This document shows, in pieces, positions 18,402 to 27,799 of a stretch of 64,000 bases of DNA (position 1 is its first letter; each line of letters starts with the position of its first letter). Source of the DNA: CAVZVW01 sp963778845 (GTDB lineage: Bacteria; Actinomycetota; Actinomycetes; Actinomycetales; Kineosporiaceae); contig CAVZVW010000005.1 of NCBI GenBank assembly GCA_963778845.1, positions 372,001 to 436,000 on the forward strand, in the 5' to 3' direction. The position numbers and the translations under genes were made by a program. The notes under the pieces were generated by a model that was not told the DNA's origin, ran no database searches, and saw nothing but the letters and a program-made list of their open reading frames with translations.

Positions 18402-19063
18402 CGGGTGCGGCCCACCTCGTCCGGGACGGCCAGGTCGGCCGCGACCTCGCGCAGCTGCTCCAGGCTCAGGGCACCCAGCCGAAGCAGGCGGGGCACCTCG
18501 CCGGTCGCGTCGATGATCGTCGAGGCCACGCCGCCGGGCGACGTCCCAGCGTCGAGGAACACCGACACCAGGTCGCCGAGCTGCTCCTCGGCCTCGTCGC
18601 AGGTCGTGGCCGCGGGGCGGCCGGAGACGTTGGCACTGCTCACAGCGAGCGGCCCGGTGCGCTCGAGCAGCTCCAACGCAACGGAGTGCAGGGGCATCCG
18701 GACGGCGACCGTTCCGCGCGCGTCGCCGAGGTCCCAGTCCAGGGTCGGCTGGGCATGGCACACGACGGTCAGCGCCCCCGGCCAGAACGCACGGGTCAGG
18801 TCGCGCACCACCGCCGGGATGCGGATCGCGATGCCGTCGAGCGTGCGCTCGTGGGGCACCAGGACCGGCGGCGGCATGCTGCGCCCGCGCCCCTTGGCCG
18901 CCAGGAGCCTCGCCACCGCTACCGGGGAGAAGGCGTCGCGGCGAGGCCGTAGACGGTGTCGGTCGGGAGCGACGACGAGCTCCCCCGCGCTCAGCGCGAC
19001 CGAGGCGCGCGCCAGGCCGTCGACGCGCGGCGTCGGGTCCCCGCAGTCGAACCGCACGCTCAC
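18398..19063 (-). CDS. L-threonylcarbamoyladenylate synthase (Sua5/TsaC/YwlC), locally frameshifted
   Basis: Makes threonylcarbamoyl-AMP for the t6A37 tRNA modification. 221 residues including LLAAKGRGR, PPPVLVPHE, AFWPGALTVVC, RMPLHSVALELL and SSANVSGRPAATT, all family hallmarks. Between about 18935 and 18970 the frame reads APDRHRLRPRRDAF, while the +1 frame reads PTDTVYGLAA, the expected substrate-binding motif. Two opposite single-base errors 30 nt apart would explain this. The start overlaps the prmC stop by 4 nt (GTGA). Confidence 0.9.
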   Translation of the reverse strand: MSVRFDCGDPTPRVDGLARASVALSAGELVVAPDRHRLRPRRDAFSPVAVARLLAAKGRGRSMPPPVLVPHERTLDGIAIRIPAVVRDLTRAFWPGALTVVCHAQPTLDWDLGDARGTVAVRMPLHSVALELLERTGPLAVSSANVSGRPAATTCDEAEEQLGDLVSVFLDAGTSPGGVASTIIDATGEVPRLLRLGALSLEQLREVAADLAVPDEVGRTR

Positions 19064-20015
19064 GGCGTCGAGTGTGTCACCCGGCGGGCGAGCAGCACCC
19101 GCGGGCGCCCGGCCAGGTCCGTGACCGGTCCGGACGTCGCCCCACGCCGACCCCGCGACGAGGGCCCGGGCGGTGGGTCCCTGGACGTCGGCGTGCTCCA
19201 TGACGAGCAGCCCGCCCGGGCGCAGCAACGCCGAGGCGGTGGAGACCACGGCCCGCGCGACAGCCAGGCCGTCGTCGCCGCCGCCGTACAGGGCCACCTC
19301 CGGGTCGTGGTCGCGAACCTCGGGCTCGACTGGCAGCATCCCCGGCGGGATGTAGGGCGGGTTCGCGGTCACGACGTCCACCGCGGCGACGACGTCGACC
19401 AGGGCGCCCGCAGCCGCCCCGGCGACGTCGCCCTCGCCGCACGTCCACGCGGTCCCCCAGCCCCAGCGCGGACACGTTCCGCCTTGCCCAAGCCACCGCG
19501 CAGGGGTCGATCTCGACGGCGACGACCCGCGCTGCCGGCACCTCGTCGGCCACGGCAAGGGCCATCGCCCCCGACCCCGTGCACAGGTCGACGACGAGGG
19601 GGTCGCCGCCGGCGGCGACCAGACGCGCGGCCTCGTCGACGGCCAACCCGGCGGCGACCTCGGTCTCGACGCGGGGAACGAAGACCCCCGGCCCGACCTG
19701 GAGGTCCAGCCTGCGGAAGGCCGCCAGGCCCGTGAGGTGCTGCAGTGGAACGCGCCGCGCACGCTCACCCACGAGCGCCTCCAGCCGCAGCACGTGGGCC
19801 GGGTCGAGATCGGCGCCGAGCACGACCAGCCGGGAGAGCTCGCGCCGGTCGACGGCGAGCACGTGCGCCGCGAGCGCGTGGGCGTCGGCGGCCGGCGACG
19901 GCACGCCAGCCGCGGCTAGACGGCGCTGTGCGGCGCCCAGCGCCGTCCGCAGCTGCGTCGGCGGGGGCGGCTCATGCGCGGGCGGGGTCACCGGCAGCTC
20001 CGCGGGCGAGGTCAC
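19060..20015 (-). CDS. prmC: Peptide chain release factor N5-glutamine methyltransferase PrmC (frameshifted)
   Basis: Methylates the Gln of the GGQ motif of release factors, and is encoded directly after prfA as usual. N-terminal helical domain, then the SAM-binding motif VVDLCTGSGAMALA and the catalytic TANPPYIPPG. The frame slips near 19440 (after LGLGDRVDVR) and again near 19123 (GDVRT to TDLAGRPRVLLARR), each time resuming in the next frame. The true stop is at 19060, overlapping the Sua5 GTG. The GTG start at 20015 overlaps the prfA stop by 4 nt. Likely sequencing errors, since the gene is expected to be needed. Confidence 0.9.
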
Positions 20016-21133
20016 CGGCTGCTCTCCGCGGCCGCCATCCGGGCCTTCTCGTCGGCGGCGACACAGGCGTCCACGACGGGGCCCAGGTCGCCGTCCAGCA
20101 CCTGGTCGAGGTTGTAGGCCTTGTAGCCGGTGCGATGGTCGGCGATGCGGTTCTCGGGGAAGTTGTAGGTGCGGATCCGCTCGGACCGGTCCACCGTGCG
20201 CACCTGGGAGCGCCGCGCCTGGGACGCCTCCGCCTCGGCAGCCTCCATGGCCAGTGCCCGCAGCCGCGCGCGCAGGATGCGCAACGCCTGCTCCTTGTTC
20301 TGCAGCTGGGACTTCTCGTTCTGGCACGAGACGACGATGCCGCTGGGCACGTGGGTGATCCGGACCGCGGAGTCCGTGGTGTTCACGCTCTGCCCGCCGG
20401 GGCCGGACGAGCGGAAGACGTCGATGCGCAGGTCCCCCGGGTCCACCTCCACCTCCCCCGCCTCCTCGACCTCGGGGAAGACGAGCACCCCCGCAGCGGA
20501 GGTGTGGATCCTGCCGGCCGACTCGGTGACGGGGACGCGTTGCACGCGGTGGACGCCGCCCTCGTACTTCAGGCGTGCCCAGACCCCGTTGCTGTCGCGG
20601 GTGCCTTTGCTCTTCACCGCGACGGACACGTCCTTGTAGCCGCCGAGGTCGCTCTCGGTTGCGTCGAGGATCTCGGTGCTCCAGCCCTGGCGCTCGGCGT
20701 GGCGCAGGTACATGCGCAGCAGGTCACCCGCGAAGAGCGCCGACTCCTCCCCGCCCTCCCCGGCCTTGACCTGCAGGATCACGTCGCGGTCGTCGTCGGG
20801 GTCGCGAGGCACGAGCAGGGACCGCAGGTGCGCCGTCGCCGTCTCGGCCGCCTCGGCCAGCGCCGGCACCTCGGCGGCGAACCCGGCGTCCTCCGTGGCC
20901 AGCTCACGGGCCGCGCCGAGGTCGGCCAGGGCAGCGCGCCTGCGCCGGTCGGCCTCCACCAGGGTGGTCAGGGCGGCGTAGCGACGACCGAGGCGACGCG
21001 CCCGGGCCTGGTCGGCGTGCAGCGCGGGGTCGGCCAGTGCCCGTTCCAGGTCGGCGTGCTCGACCAGCAGGGGTGCCAGGGCAGCATCCAGATCAGCGGC
21101 GGCGGCGTGGCCGGCCGCGGCGTCCTGGCTCAC
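20012..21133 (-). CDS. prfA: Peptide chain release factor 1
   Basis: Terminates translation at UAA and UAG. 373 residues with the catalytic SSGPGGQSVN motif and the codon-recognition PVT (HRVQRVPVTES). The C-terminal block ERIRTYNFPENRIADHR is intact. GTG start at 21133 with AGGAGG upstream. First gene of a tightly overlapping run prfA-prmC-Sua5-wecA in which each pair shares 4 nt. Confidence 0.97.
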   Translation of the reverse strand: MSQDAAAGHAAAADLDAALAPLLVEHADLERALADPALHADQARARRLGRRYAALTTLVEADRRRRAALADLGAARELATEDAGFAAEVPALAEAAETATAHLRSLLVPRDPDDDRDVILQVKAGEGGEESALFAGDLLRMYLRHAERQGWSTEILDATESDLGGYKDVSVAVKSKGTRDSNGVWARLKYEGGVHRVQRVPVTESAGRIHTSAAGVLVFPEVEEAGEVEVDPGDLRIDVFRSSGPGGQSVNTTDSAVRITHVPSGIVVSCQNEKSQLQNKEQALRILRARLRALAMEAAEAEASQARRSQVRTVDRSERIRTYNFPENRIADHRTGYKAYNLDQVLDGDLGPVVDACVAADEKARMAAAESSR

Positions 21134-21205
21134 CCTGGTCCCCTCCTCACCCTCGGCGTGCGGGCGAGCATCTGTCGGCAGAGGCCGCGCGACGGGTCCC
21201 AGGGC

Positions 21206-21424
21206 CTAGGAGCCGAGGGGCTTCTTGCCGTAGCGCTGCTGGAACTTGGCGACGCGGCCGCCGGTGTCCAGGATCTTCTGCTTGCCGGTGTAGAAGGGGT
21301 GGCACTGGCTGCAGACGTCGGCGTGGATCACGCCGTTCTTGGCCGTGCTGCGAGTGGTGAACGTGGCACCACAGGTGCAGGTGACCGTGGTCTCCACGTA
21401 GTCGGGGTGGATCCCGCTCTTCAC
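21206..21424 (-). CDS. rpmE: 50S ribosomal protein bL31 (zinc-binding type)
   Basis: 72 residues beginning VKSGIHPDYVETTVTC. Four cysteines in CTC...CSQC form the zinc site of the C+ form, which is replaced by a C- paralogue under zinc limitation in many actinobacteria. The GTG at 21424 is fixed by the family N-terminus and an AAGGAG upstream. Lies between rho and prfA, the usual order. Confidence 0.97.
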   Translation of the reverse strand: MKSGIHPDYVETTVTCTCGATFTTRSTAKNGVIHADVCSQCHPFYTGKQKILDTGGRVAKFQQRYGKKPLGS

Positions 21425-21736
21425 GTCGGTGGCTCCTTCGTTATGGCGGTCGCCGGGTCGTGCTGGTCGGCGCGTCGAGCGCCGCACGTGAACCGGAACC
21501 GTGGACCAGTGTGCCAGACCCTCAACCACGTTCGGTCCGCGTGGATTCCCCGGACCGTCCCGTCAGCCGGGGCCTTGGCTGGCGCGGTGTGCCGCTGCGC
21601 CAAACTGTTTGGCACTGTGTGCCGCCGCGCCAAGGAGGTCGGCTGGCCCGGCCGGGCGGCCTGGCTGGCGCGGCGTGCCACCGCGCCAAACTGTTTGGCA
21701 CTGTGTGCCGCCGCGCCAGTCAGGGGTCGGGTGCGC
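21425..21736. repeat. rho-rpmE intergenic region with two paired-hairpin repeats
   Basis: Two 53-nt copies (21580-21632 and 21666-21718) share the layout TGGCGCGG...GCTGCGCCA followed by CTGTTTGGC and a second arm ending CCGCGCCA. They differ at only a few bases and are spaced by 86 nt. They form the same double-hairpin family as at 8665-8849 and 27675-27746. The copies sit right after the rho stop at 21737, where they could act as a transcript-end structure. No gene is visible in this 312-nt stretch. Confidence 0.85.
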
Positions 21737-23769
21737 TCAGTCGTCGTCGCGGCCGGGCACCGGTGTCGTCTTCTGCACCTGCATGAGGAACTCGGCGTTG
21801 CTCTTGGTCTGCTTGACCCTGTCCAGGAGCAGCTCGATGGCCTGCTGGTTCTCCAGCGCGCCCATCACGCGCCGCAGCTTCCAGATGACGTTGAGCTCCT
21901 CCTTCGACATGAGGATCTCCTCACGCCGGGTGCCCGAGGCGTTGACGTCGACCGCGGGGAAGATGCGCTTGTCGGCCAGGTTGCGCGACAGTCGCAGCTC
22001 CATGTTCCCGGTGCCCTTGAACTCCTCGAAGATCACCTCGTCCATCTTGGACCCGGTCTCGACCAGGGCCGTAGCGAGGATCGTCAGCGAACCGCCGTGC
22101 TCGATGTTGCGGGCGGCGCCGAAGAACCGCTTCGGCGGGTACAGCGCGCTGGAGTCGACGCCGCCGGACAGGATCCGGCCGCTGGCCGGGGCGGCCAGGT
22201 TGTACGCCCGGCCCAGGCGGGTGATCGAGTCGAGCAGGACGACGACGTCGTGGCCGAGCTCGACGAGCCGCTTCGCCCGCTCGATGGCGAGCTCCGCGAC
22301 CGTGGTGTGGTCGTCGGCGGGACGGTCGAAGGTCGAGGCGATGACCTCACCCTTCACGGCGCGCTGCATGTCCGTGACCTCTTCGGGCCGCTCGTCGACA
22401 AGGACGACCATGAGGTGGCACTCGGGGTTGTTCTGGGTGATCGCGTTCGCCATCGCCTGCAGGATGAGGGTCTTGCCTGCCTTGGACGGCGACACGATCA
22501 GCCCGCGCTGACCCTTGCCGATCGGGAGCGACCAGGTCGATGATCCGCGTCGAGATCTGGTTCGCCTCGGTCTCCAGCCGCAGCCGCTCCTGCGGGTACA
22601 GCGGTGTCAGCTTGTTGAAGTCCGGGCGGTTGCGCGACTCCTCGGGTGCGAAGCCGTTGACCTCGTCGATGCGGACCAGGGCGTTGAACTTCTGCCGCTG
22701 CTGCGACTGCTCGCCCTCGCGCGGCTGGCGCACGGCGCCACGCACGGCATCGCCCTTGCGAAGGCCGTGCTTCTTGACCTGGCCGAGGGAGACGTAGACG
22801 TCGTTGGGACCGGGCAGGTAGCCCGAGGTGCGCAGGAACGCGTAGTTGTCGAGGACGTCGAGGATGCCCGCGACCGGGACGACGACGTCGTCCTCGCTGA
22901 CCTCGGGCTCGTCGGAGCCGACGACGGCACCCACGGCGCCGTCGATGCCGGGGCGGCCGCGACGCTTGCGGTCGCGGTAACGGCCGCGGCGGCGGCGACC
23001 ACGCCCGCCCTCGCCGTCGTCGTCGTCGTCGGCGTTGTCCCGGGGGTTGACGTTGTCCCGGGGCGCTGGCGTTGTCTCGGGCGCTGGCGTTGTCCCTGGG
23101 AGCGGCGCCGTCGCGCTGGCCCTGCTCCCTGCCGGGCTGGCCCTGGTCCCTGCCGGGCTGGCCCTGGTCCCTGCCGGGCTGGCCCTGGCCCGCGCCGGGC
23201 TGGCCCTGGCCCGCGCCGGCTCGACCGTCACGCGGCTGCTGGCCCTGCTGGGAGGTGTGCTGCCCCTGCTGGTGCTGCTCGCGGCGGGGGCGCTGGCCAC
23301 GGTCGCGTTGGTCCGCTGCCGGGCTGTCGGAGGCGAGGCTGCCGGGCTCAGGGCCGGCGGGTGCCTCGGTGCCGGTCTCGTACCGGGCGGCCTGGCCCGT
23401 CTCGGCGGGTGCTACCGCCTGGGCCCAGGAGGCCGCTTCGGTCGGCGGCGCCGTTTCGGCGAGCGCTGCCGCCGGCGGTCCCGCGGGTGCCGCGGCCCGA
23501 CGCGAGGCGCGGGCCGGCTCGCCGGCGCCGTTCGCCGGCGCCTGGCTCGCGGTGGCGGCGACGGACGCCGTCCCGTTCGACGCTCCGGCCCGGTGGGCCT
23601 TGATGGCCTCCAAGAGGTCGGACTTGCGCATGCGGGCCGTGCCGCCGATGCCCAGCTGCGCGGCGACGGCCTGGAGCTCAGGCAGTCGCAAGGTGGAGAG
23701 CCCGCCTCGGCTGCTCGTCCCGGTCTCGGTGACCGGGTCCGCAGGGGCGATCTCGGTGGTATCTGTCAC
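21737..23769 (-). CDS. rho: Transcription termination factor Rho with long N-terminal insertion (frameshifted)
   Basis: Hexameric RNA helicase that ends transcription. Domains in order: Rho N helical domain (STLRLPELQAVAAQLGI), a roughly 200-residue low-complexity Arg/Gly/Gln/Asp-rich insertion, the RNA-binding OB fold (NYAFLRTSGYLPGPNDVYVS), and the ATPase domain (SPSKAGKT Walker A, HLMVVLVDERPEE, VVVLLDSITRLGRAYN). Frame breaks lie near 23060 inside the insertion and near 22525 just before the ATPase domain; both resume in other frames. Essential in many actinobacteria, so I regard these as read errors. Translation starts with GTG at 23769 after GGAAGGA. Confidence 0.93.
23110..23220. repeat. 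Degenerate 21-bp tandem repeat in the rho insertion domain
   Basis: About five units of a 21-bp repeat encode the heptapeptide GQPGRDQ / GQPGAGQ on the minus strand. The units have slightly diverged at third positions, consistent with repeat expansion followed by drift. The repeat lies in the disordered insertion typical of high-GC Gram-positive Rho proteins. Confidence 0.8.
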
Positions 23770-24022
23770 TGTGGGTCCTTCCCTCGTCGGCCGTGGGTAG
23801 GTTCGTCACGGCCAGCGGGTAACTGGTCCGGAAGGGTTGCCGGACCGCTGGCAGCCGCGCGCACACAGCAGTAGCTGTCTTGACTGCCAGGACGTAGCGG
23901 AGGGCGATTGCGGTGAGCGGGGGCTCGCTGTCGAGCCACCTCGCGGGCGCACACGTACTGTAACACCGCCGCGGTCCACCACGTAGAGCAGAACACGCTG
24001 GTGGTTCATTCCCCGCCTCGGT
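23770..24022 (-). promoter_or_regulatory. rho leader region
   Basis: 253 nt between thrB and rho. A TACAGT hexamer on the minus strand at 23962-23957 could be a -10 element, giving a leader of about 180 nt. Within it a hairpin GGTCCGG (23825-23831) / CCGGACC (23840-23846) lies near the start codon. A long structured leader fits known autoregulation of rho, but the promoter call is from pattern only. No gene is visible. Confidence 0.4.
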
Positions 24023-25075
24023 TCACCCCTGAGGAGCGCGCCTGGTCACCGAGACCGTGCCCACCGTGTCGACTCCGGGGGTCAGCACCCGCCATGACTC
24101 TCCGGCAGCGTCAGCGATCGCAGCAAGGTCCCCCGCAGCGGCGAAGACCAAGGCGCTCGGTCCGGCGCCGGAGATCACGGCAGCCAGACCGCCCGCCCGA
24201 AGCCGGGTGACGAGGTCGGCGGTCGCCGGCATCGCCTCGGCACGCTGGTGCTGGTGCAGCCGGTCCTCGGTCGCGGCGAGCACGAGGTCCGGGCGGGTCG
24301 TGAGAGCGTGGACGAGCAGCGCCGTGCGTCCCGCGTTGAACGCGGCGTCGGCGTGCGGGACGTCGCGCGGCAGCATGGCGCGAGCCTTCGACGTCGCCAG
24401 CTCGGCGTCCGGGACGCACACGGCGACGACGAGGTCGGGGTGCAGGGCAAGGCGGACGGCGCGGGCTCGGCGCAGGCCCGTGCCGGGGTCGGGGTCGCCC
24501 TCGGCCCACGAGATCGTGAAGCCCCCGTACACCGATGCCGCGACGTTGTCGGGGTGACCCTCGAAGCGGTCGGCCAGGGCCATGACGGCGTCGTCGTCGA
24601 TCACCGAGGGGTCGTCGAGCAGGCCGCGCGCCGCCACGACGCCGGCCACCACCGCCGACGCCGACGACCCCAGGCCCCGCCCGTGCGGGATGGCGTTGAC
24701 ACAGTGCAGCCGCAGTCCCGGCTGGTCCACGCCGGCGAAGGCGAGGGCTGCACGCACCGCCTTGACCACGAGGTGCTCCTCGCCGCGGGGGACGGCGTCC
24801 GCGCCCTCCCCGTCGACCGTCACCTCCAGCCCCGACGGGAGGGCCTCGACCGTCACGAGGTCGTAGACGGCCAGAGCCAGCCCGAGACTGTCGAACCCCG
24901 GGCCGAGGTTCGCGCTCGAAGCCGGCACCCGCACAGTCGACGGCCCCCGACGAAGCCCTGGCGGAAGCCGGTCGAGAAGCCACTCGGGGCCCTGCGCGAG
25001 CTCCGGCGAGCCGGCCGGCATCGGCACCTCCCGCGGATGCACGGCGCGCCGGGCGTCGGCGGCGAACGCGGACAT
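24023..25075 (-). CDS. thrB: Homoserine kinase
   Basis: Phosphorylates L-homoserine for threonine synthesis; GHMP kinase, 350 residues. Substrate motif STVRVPASSANLGPGFDSLG and the ATP loop IPHGRGLGSSASA are clear, as is the C-terminal motif ISGAGPSALVF. ATG at 25075 begins 1 nt after the thrC stop and has GGAGG upstream, so it is translationally coupled. Last gene of hom-thrC-thrB. Confidence 0.96.
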   Translation of the reverse strand: MSAFAADARRAVHPREVPMPAGSPELAQGPEWLLDRLPPGLRRGPSTVRVPASSANLGPGFDSLGLALAVYDLVTVEALPSGLEVTVDGEGADAVPRGEEHLVVKAVRAALAFAGVDQPGLRLHCVNAIPHGRGLGSSASAVVAGVVAARGLLDDPSVIDDDAVMALADRFEGHPDNVAASVYGGFTISWAEGDPDPGTGLRRARAVRLALHPDLVVAVCVPDAELATSKARAMLPRDVPHADAAFNAGRTALLVHALTTRPDLVLAATEDRLHQHQRAEAMPATADLVTRLRAGGLAAVISGAGPSALVFAAAGDLAAIADAAGESWRVLTPGVDTVGTVSVTRRAPQG

Positions 25076-25076
25076 C

Positions 25077-26165
25077 TCAGCCCTCCAGTCGTAGCGCCCT
25101 GGCGGCCGACACGGCGTCGACCGGCACCCGCACGGGCTCGACCTGCTCGCCGTCCGGGCCGCGAAGCGCCCACTGCGGGTCCTTCAGGCCGTGCCCGGTC
25201 ACGGTGCAGACCACCGTCTGGCCCGCGTCGAGCAGCCCCGCGGCGTGGCTGTCGAGCAACCCCGCGACGCTGGCCGCCGACGCGGGTTCGACGAACACGC
25301 CCTCCCGTGCGGACAGCAGCCGGTGGGCGTGCAGGATCTGCTCGTCGGTGACGGAGCGGATGTGGCCACCGGAGTCGTCCCTCGCGGCGACCGCCTGCGG
25401 CCACGACGCGGGGTTCCCGATGCGGATCGCCGTCGCGATGGTCTCGGGGTGGTCCACCGGGTGGCCCAGGACGATCGGTGCGGACCCGGCAGCCTGGTAC
25501 CCCCACATCCTCGGGCGCCGCGCCGCGGCTGCGGGCAGACCCGCCTGCGGCCGCGCATACTCGCAGTAGCCCTTCCAGTAGGCCGTGATGTTGCCGGCGT
25601 TGCCGACCGGGAGGCAGTGGATTCCGGGGGCGTCGCCGAGGAAGTCCACCACCTCGAAGGCGGCCGTCTTCTGCCCCTCGATCCGGGCAGGGTTGACCGA
25701 GTTGACCAGCTCCACCGGGTAGGCCTCGGCCAGCTTGCGGGCCAGGGTGAGGCAGTCGTCGAAGTTGCCGTCCACCTGCAGCAGGGTGGCCCCGTGCGCG
25801 ATCGCCTGGCTCAGCTTGCCCATCGCGATCTTGCCCTCGGGCACGAGCACCGCGCAGGCCATGCCGGCCGCGGCGGCGTAGGCGGCGGCCGACGCGGAGG
25901 TGTTGCCGGTGGAGGCGCAGATCACGGCCTTCGCGCCGGCCTCGGCGGCCTTGGAGATCGCCATCGTCATGCCGCGGTCCTTGAAGGACCCCGTGGGGTT
26001 GGCTCCCTCGAACTTCAGCCAGACCTCGCAGCCCGTGGCCTGGCTGAGCGTGCGGGCTCGGATGAGCGGGGTGCCGCCCTCCCGCAGCGTGACCACCGGC
26101 GTGGTAGGCCCCACCGGCAGCCGGTCGCGGTACTCCTCGATCACCCCGCGCCACTGGTGGGCCAT
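25077..26165 (-). CDS. thrC: Threonine synthase
   Basis: PLP enzyme converting O-phosphohomoserine to threonine, 362 residues. PLP lysine lies in NPTGSFKDRGM, the phosphate loop is PVGNAGNITAYW, and CASTGNTSASAAAYAA is the substrate-binding block. The ATG shares one base with the hom stop (TGATG), so translation is coupled. Confidence 0.97.
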   Translation of the reverse strand: MAHQWRGVIEEYRDRLPVGPTTPVVTLREGGTPLIRARTLSQATGCEVWLKFEGANPTGSFKDRGMTMAISKAAEAGAKAVICASTGNTSASAAAYAAAAGMACAVLVPEGKIAMGKLSQAIAHGATLLQVDGNFDDCLTLARKLAEAYPVELVNSVNPARIEGQKTAAFEVVDFLGDAPGIHCLPVGNAGNITAYWKGYCEYARPQAGLPAAAARRPRMWGYQAAGSAPIVLGHPVDHPETIATAIRIGNPASWPQAVAARDDSGGHIRSVTDEQILHAHRLLSAREGVFVEPASAASVAGLLDSHAAGLLDAGQTVVCTVTGHGLKDPQWALRGPDGEQVEPVRVPVDAVSAARALRLEG

Positions 26166-27484
26166 CAGCCCTCGCCCTCCACCCGCATGACGCTGACCAC
26201 GGCCTCGACGACGGGCAGCCCGGCGAGGGCCTCGACGGTCGCGGCCAGGGCGGCGTCCGGCGCGGTGTGCGTCACGACGACGAGCGCGGCGCGCGCGGGC
26301 CCGAGCGGGTCGCTCTCGCGGGCGGGCAGCTGCTGCTGGCGCACGGTCTCGATGGAGACCTGTTTCTCCGCGAACACCTGGGCGACCTGTGCGAGCACGC
26401 CCGGGCGGTCCGCGACGTCGAGGTTGATGTGGTAGCGCGTGGTCACCTCGCCCATGGGCCGCACCGGAAGGTCGGCGTAGGCGGACTCCCCTGGTCCCCG
26501 CCCGCCGGCCACGCGCGCCCGCGCAACACTGATCACGTCGCCCAGCACCGCGCTCGCGGTCGGCTGGCCCCCGGCACCGCGCCCGTAGAACATCAGCTCA
26601 CCAGCGGCCTCGGCCTCGACGAAGACCGCGTTGAAGGCCTCCCGCACCCCGGCGAGCGGGTGGCTCGCCGGGATCATCGCCGGGTGCACGCGCACCGAGA
26701 CGCCCTCGGTGCCGTCGGCCGCCACCGTGCGCTCGCAGATCGCCAGCAGCTTCACGACCGCGCCCATCTGGCGGGCGGAGGCGATGTCTCCCGCCGTCAC
26801 GGCGGTGATGCCCTCCCGGTGGACGTCGGAGGCGCTGACCCTGGTGTGGAAGGCCAGGGAGGCCAGGATCGCCGCCTTGGCCGCGGCGTCGAAGCCCTCC
26901 AGGTCGGCCGTCGGGTCCGCCTCCGCGTAGCCGAGCGCCTGAGCCTGCGCCACCGCCTCGGCGAACCCCATGCCGGTGGAGTCCATCTTGTCGAGCACGT
27001 AGTTCGTGGTGCCGTTGACGATGCCGAGGACGCGGCGCACCCGGTCACCGGACAGCGACTCGCGCAGCGGCCGGAGCAGCGGGATGGCGCCCGCGACGGC
27101 CGCCTCGAAGTACAGGTCGACGCCGTGCCTGGCGGCCGCCGCGTACAGCGTGGGGCCGTCCTCGGCGAGCAGGGCCTTGTTGGCGGTCACGACACCGGCG
27201 CCGGATGCCATCGCGGACAGGATCAGCGTGCGTGCCGGCTCGATGCCACCGATGACCTCCACGACGATGTCGGCGCGCTTGACCAGGTCGGCGGAGTCGG
27301 TGGTGAAGAGGGCCGCGTCGATGTCGAGGTCTCGGGCGCGTCCCAGCCGGCGCACGGCGATCCCCGCGAGCTCCAGGGGGACCCCCACGCGCTGCGCCAG
27401 CTCCTCGGCGTGCTGGGTGAGGAGCCTGGCCACCTCGGTCCCCACGACCCCGCAGCCGAGCAGCGCCACCCTGAGCGGCTCCAC
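26165..27484 (-). CDS. hom: Homoserine dehydrogenase with ACT domain
   Basis: Reduces aspartate semialdehyde to homoserine. 439 residues: Rossmann N-terminus (RVALLGCGVVGTEVARLL), catalytic domain (GIVNGTTNYVLDKM, EADPTADLEGFDAAAK with the catalytic Lys/Asp region), then a C-terminal ACT domain (INLDVADRPGVLAQVAQVFA) that mediates threonine feedback control in relatives. GTG start at 27484 follows AGAGGAG. Head of the hom-thrC-thrB operon. Confidence 0.97.
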   Translation of the reverse strand: MEPLRVALLGCGVVGTEVARLLTQHAEELAQRVGVPLELAGIAVRRLGRARDLDIDAALFTTDSADLVKRADIVVEVIGGIEPARTLILSAMASGAGVVTANKALLAEDGPTLYAAAARHGVDLYFEAAVAGAIPLLRPLRESLSGDRVRRVLGIVNGTTNYVLDKMDSTGMGFAEAVAQAQALGYAEADPTADLEGFDAAAKAAILASLAFHTRVSASDVHREGITAVTAGDIASARQMGAVVKLLAICERTVAADGTEGVSVRVHPAMIPASHPLAGVREAFNAVFVEAEAAGELMFYGRGAGGQPTASAVLGDVISVARARVAGGRGPGESAYADLPVRPMGEVTTRYHINLDVADRPGVLAQVAQVFAEKQVSIETVRQQQLPARESDPLGPARAALVVVTHTAPDAALAATVEALAGLPVVEAVVSVMRVEGEG

Positions 27485-27799
27485 GACGATCTCCTCTCAC
27501 CACCGGCCCCGGGCGCGGCTGCGCTGAGCACCCCAGCCGACCGCGGCGCCGGAAGCGCCGACCCCTGCGCTCCTGTGTCCCATACCCAGGCTCGGCCCGG
27601 TCGGCTCATCTCATCATCCGGACGGGCCTCCGTAGCCCGACCTAGGTCCGCCTGCCTGCCGCCACATGCACCGGATTGGCGCGGCGGCCCGCTGCGCCAG
27701 ATAGTTTGGCGCTGCGGCACATCGCGCCAAACCGGGTTTGGCGCGATCCTCCGCAGTGGCGGTCACCCACGGGCGGCGGGCAGGGGGCAGGGGGCAGGG
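27485..27799. repeat. hom-lysA intergenic region: paired-hairpin repeat and G-rich tract
   Basis: This 315-nt gap carries one copy of the dispersed double-hairpin element (27675-27732: TTGGCGCGG...CTGCGCCAG, then GTTTGGCG...CGCGCCAAAC) plus a trailing half copy GGTTTGGCGCGA up to about 27746. A G-rich stretch with five runs of three or more G lies at 27771-27799, directly after the lysA stop, on the plus strand. The hom promoter must be in the left half, but I cannot place it. No gene is visible. Confidence 0.8.

Noticed and set aside
22515..23603. A long hydrophobic-looking frame antisense to rho
   Set aside because: The apparent membrane-like repeats come from the 21-bp repeat of the rho insertion read on the wrong strand.
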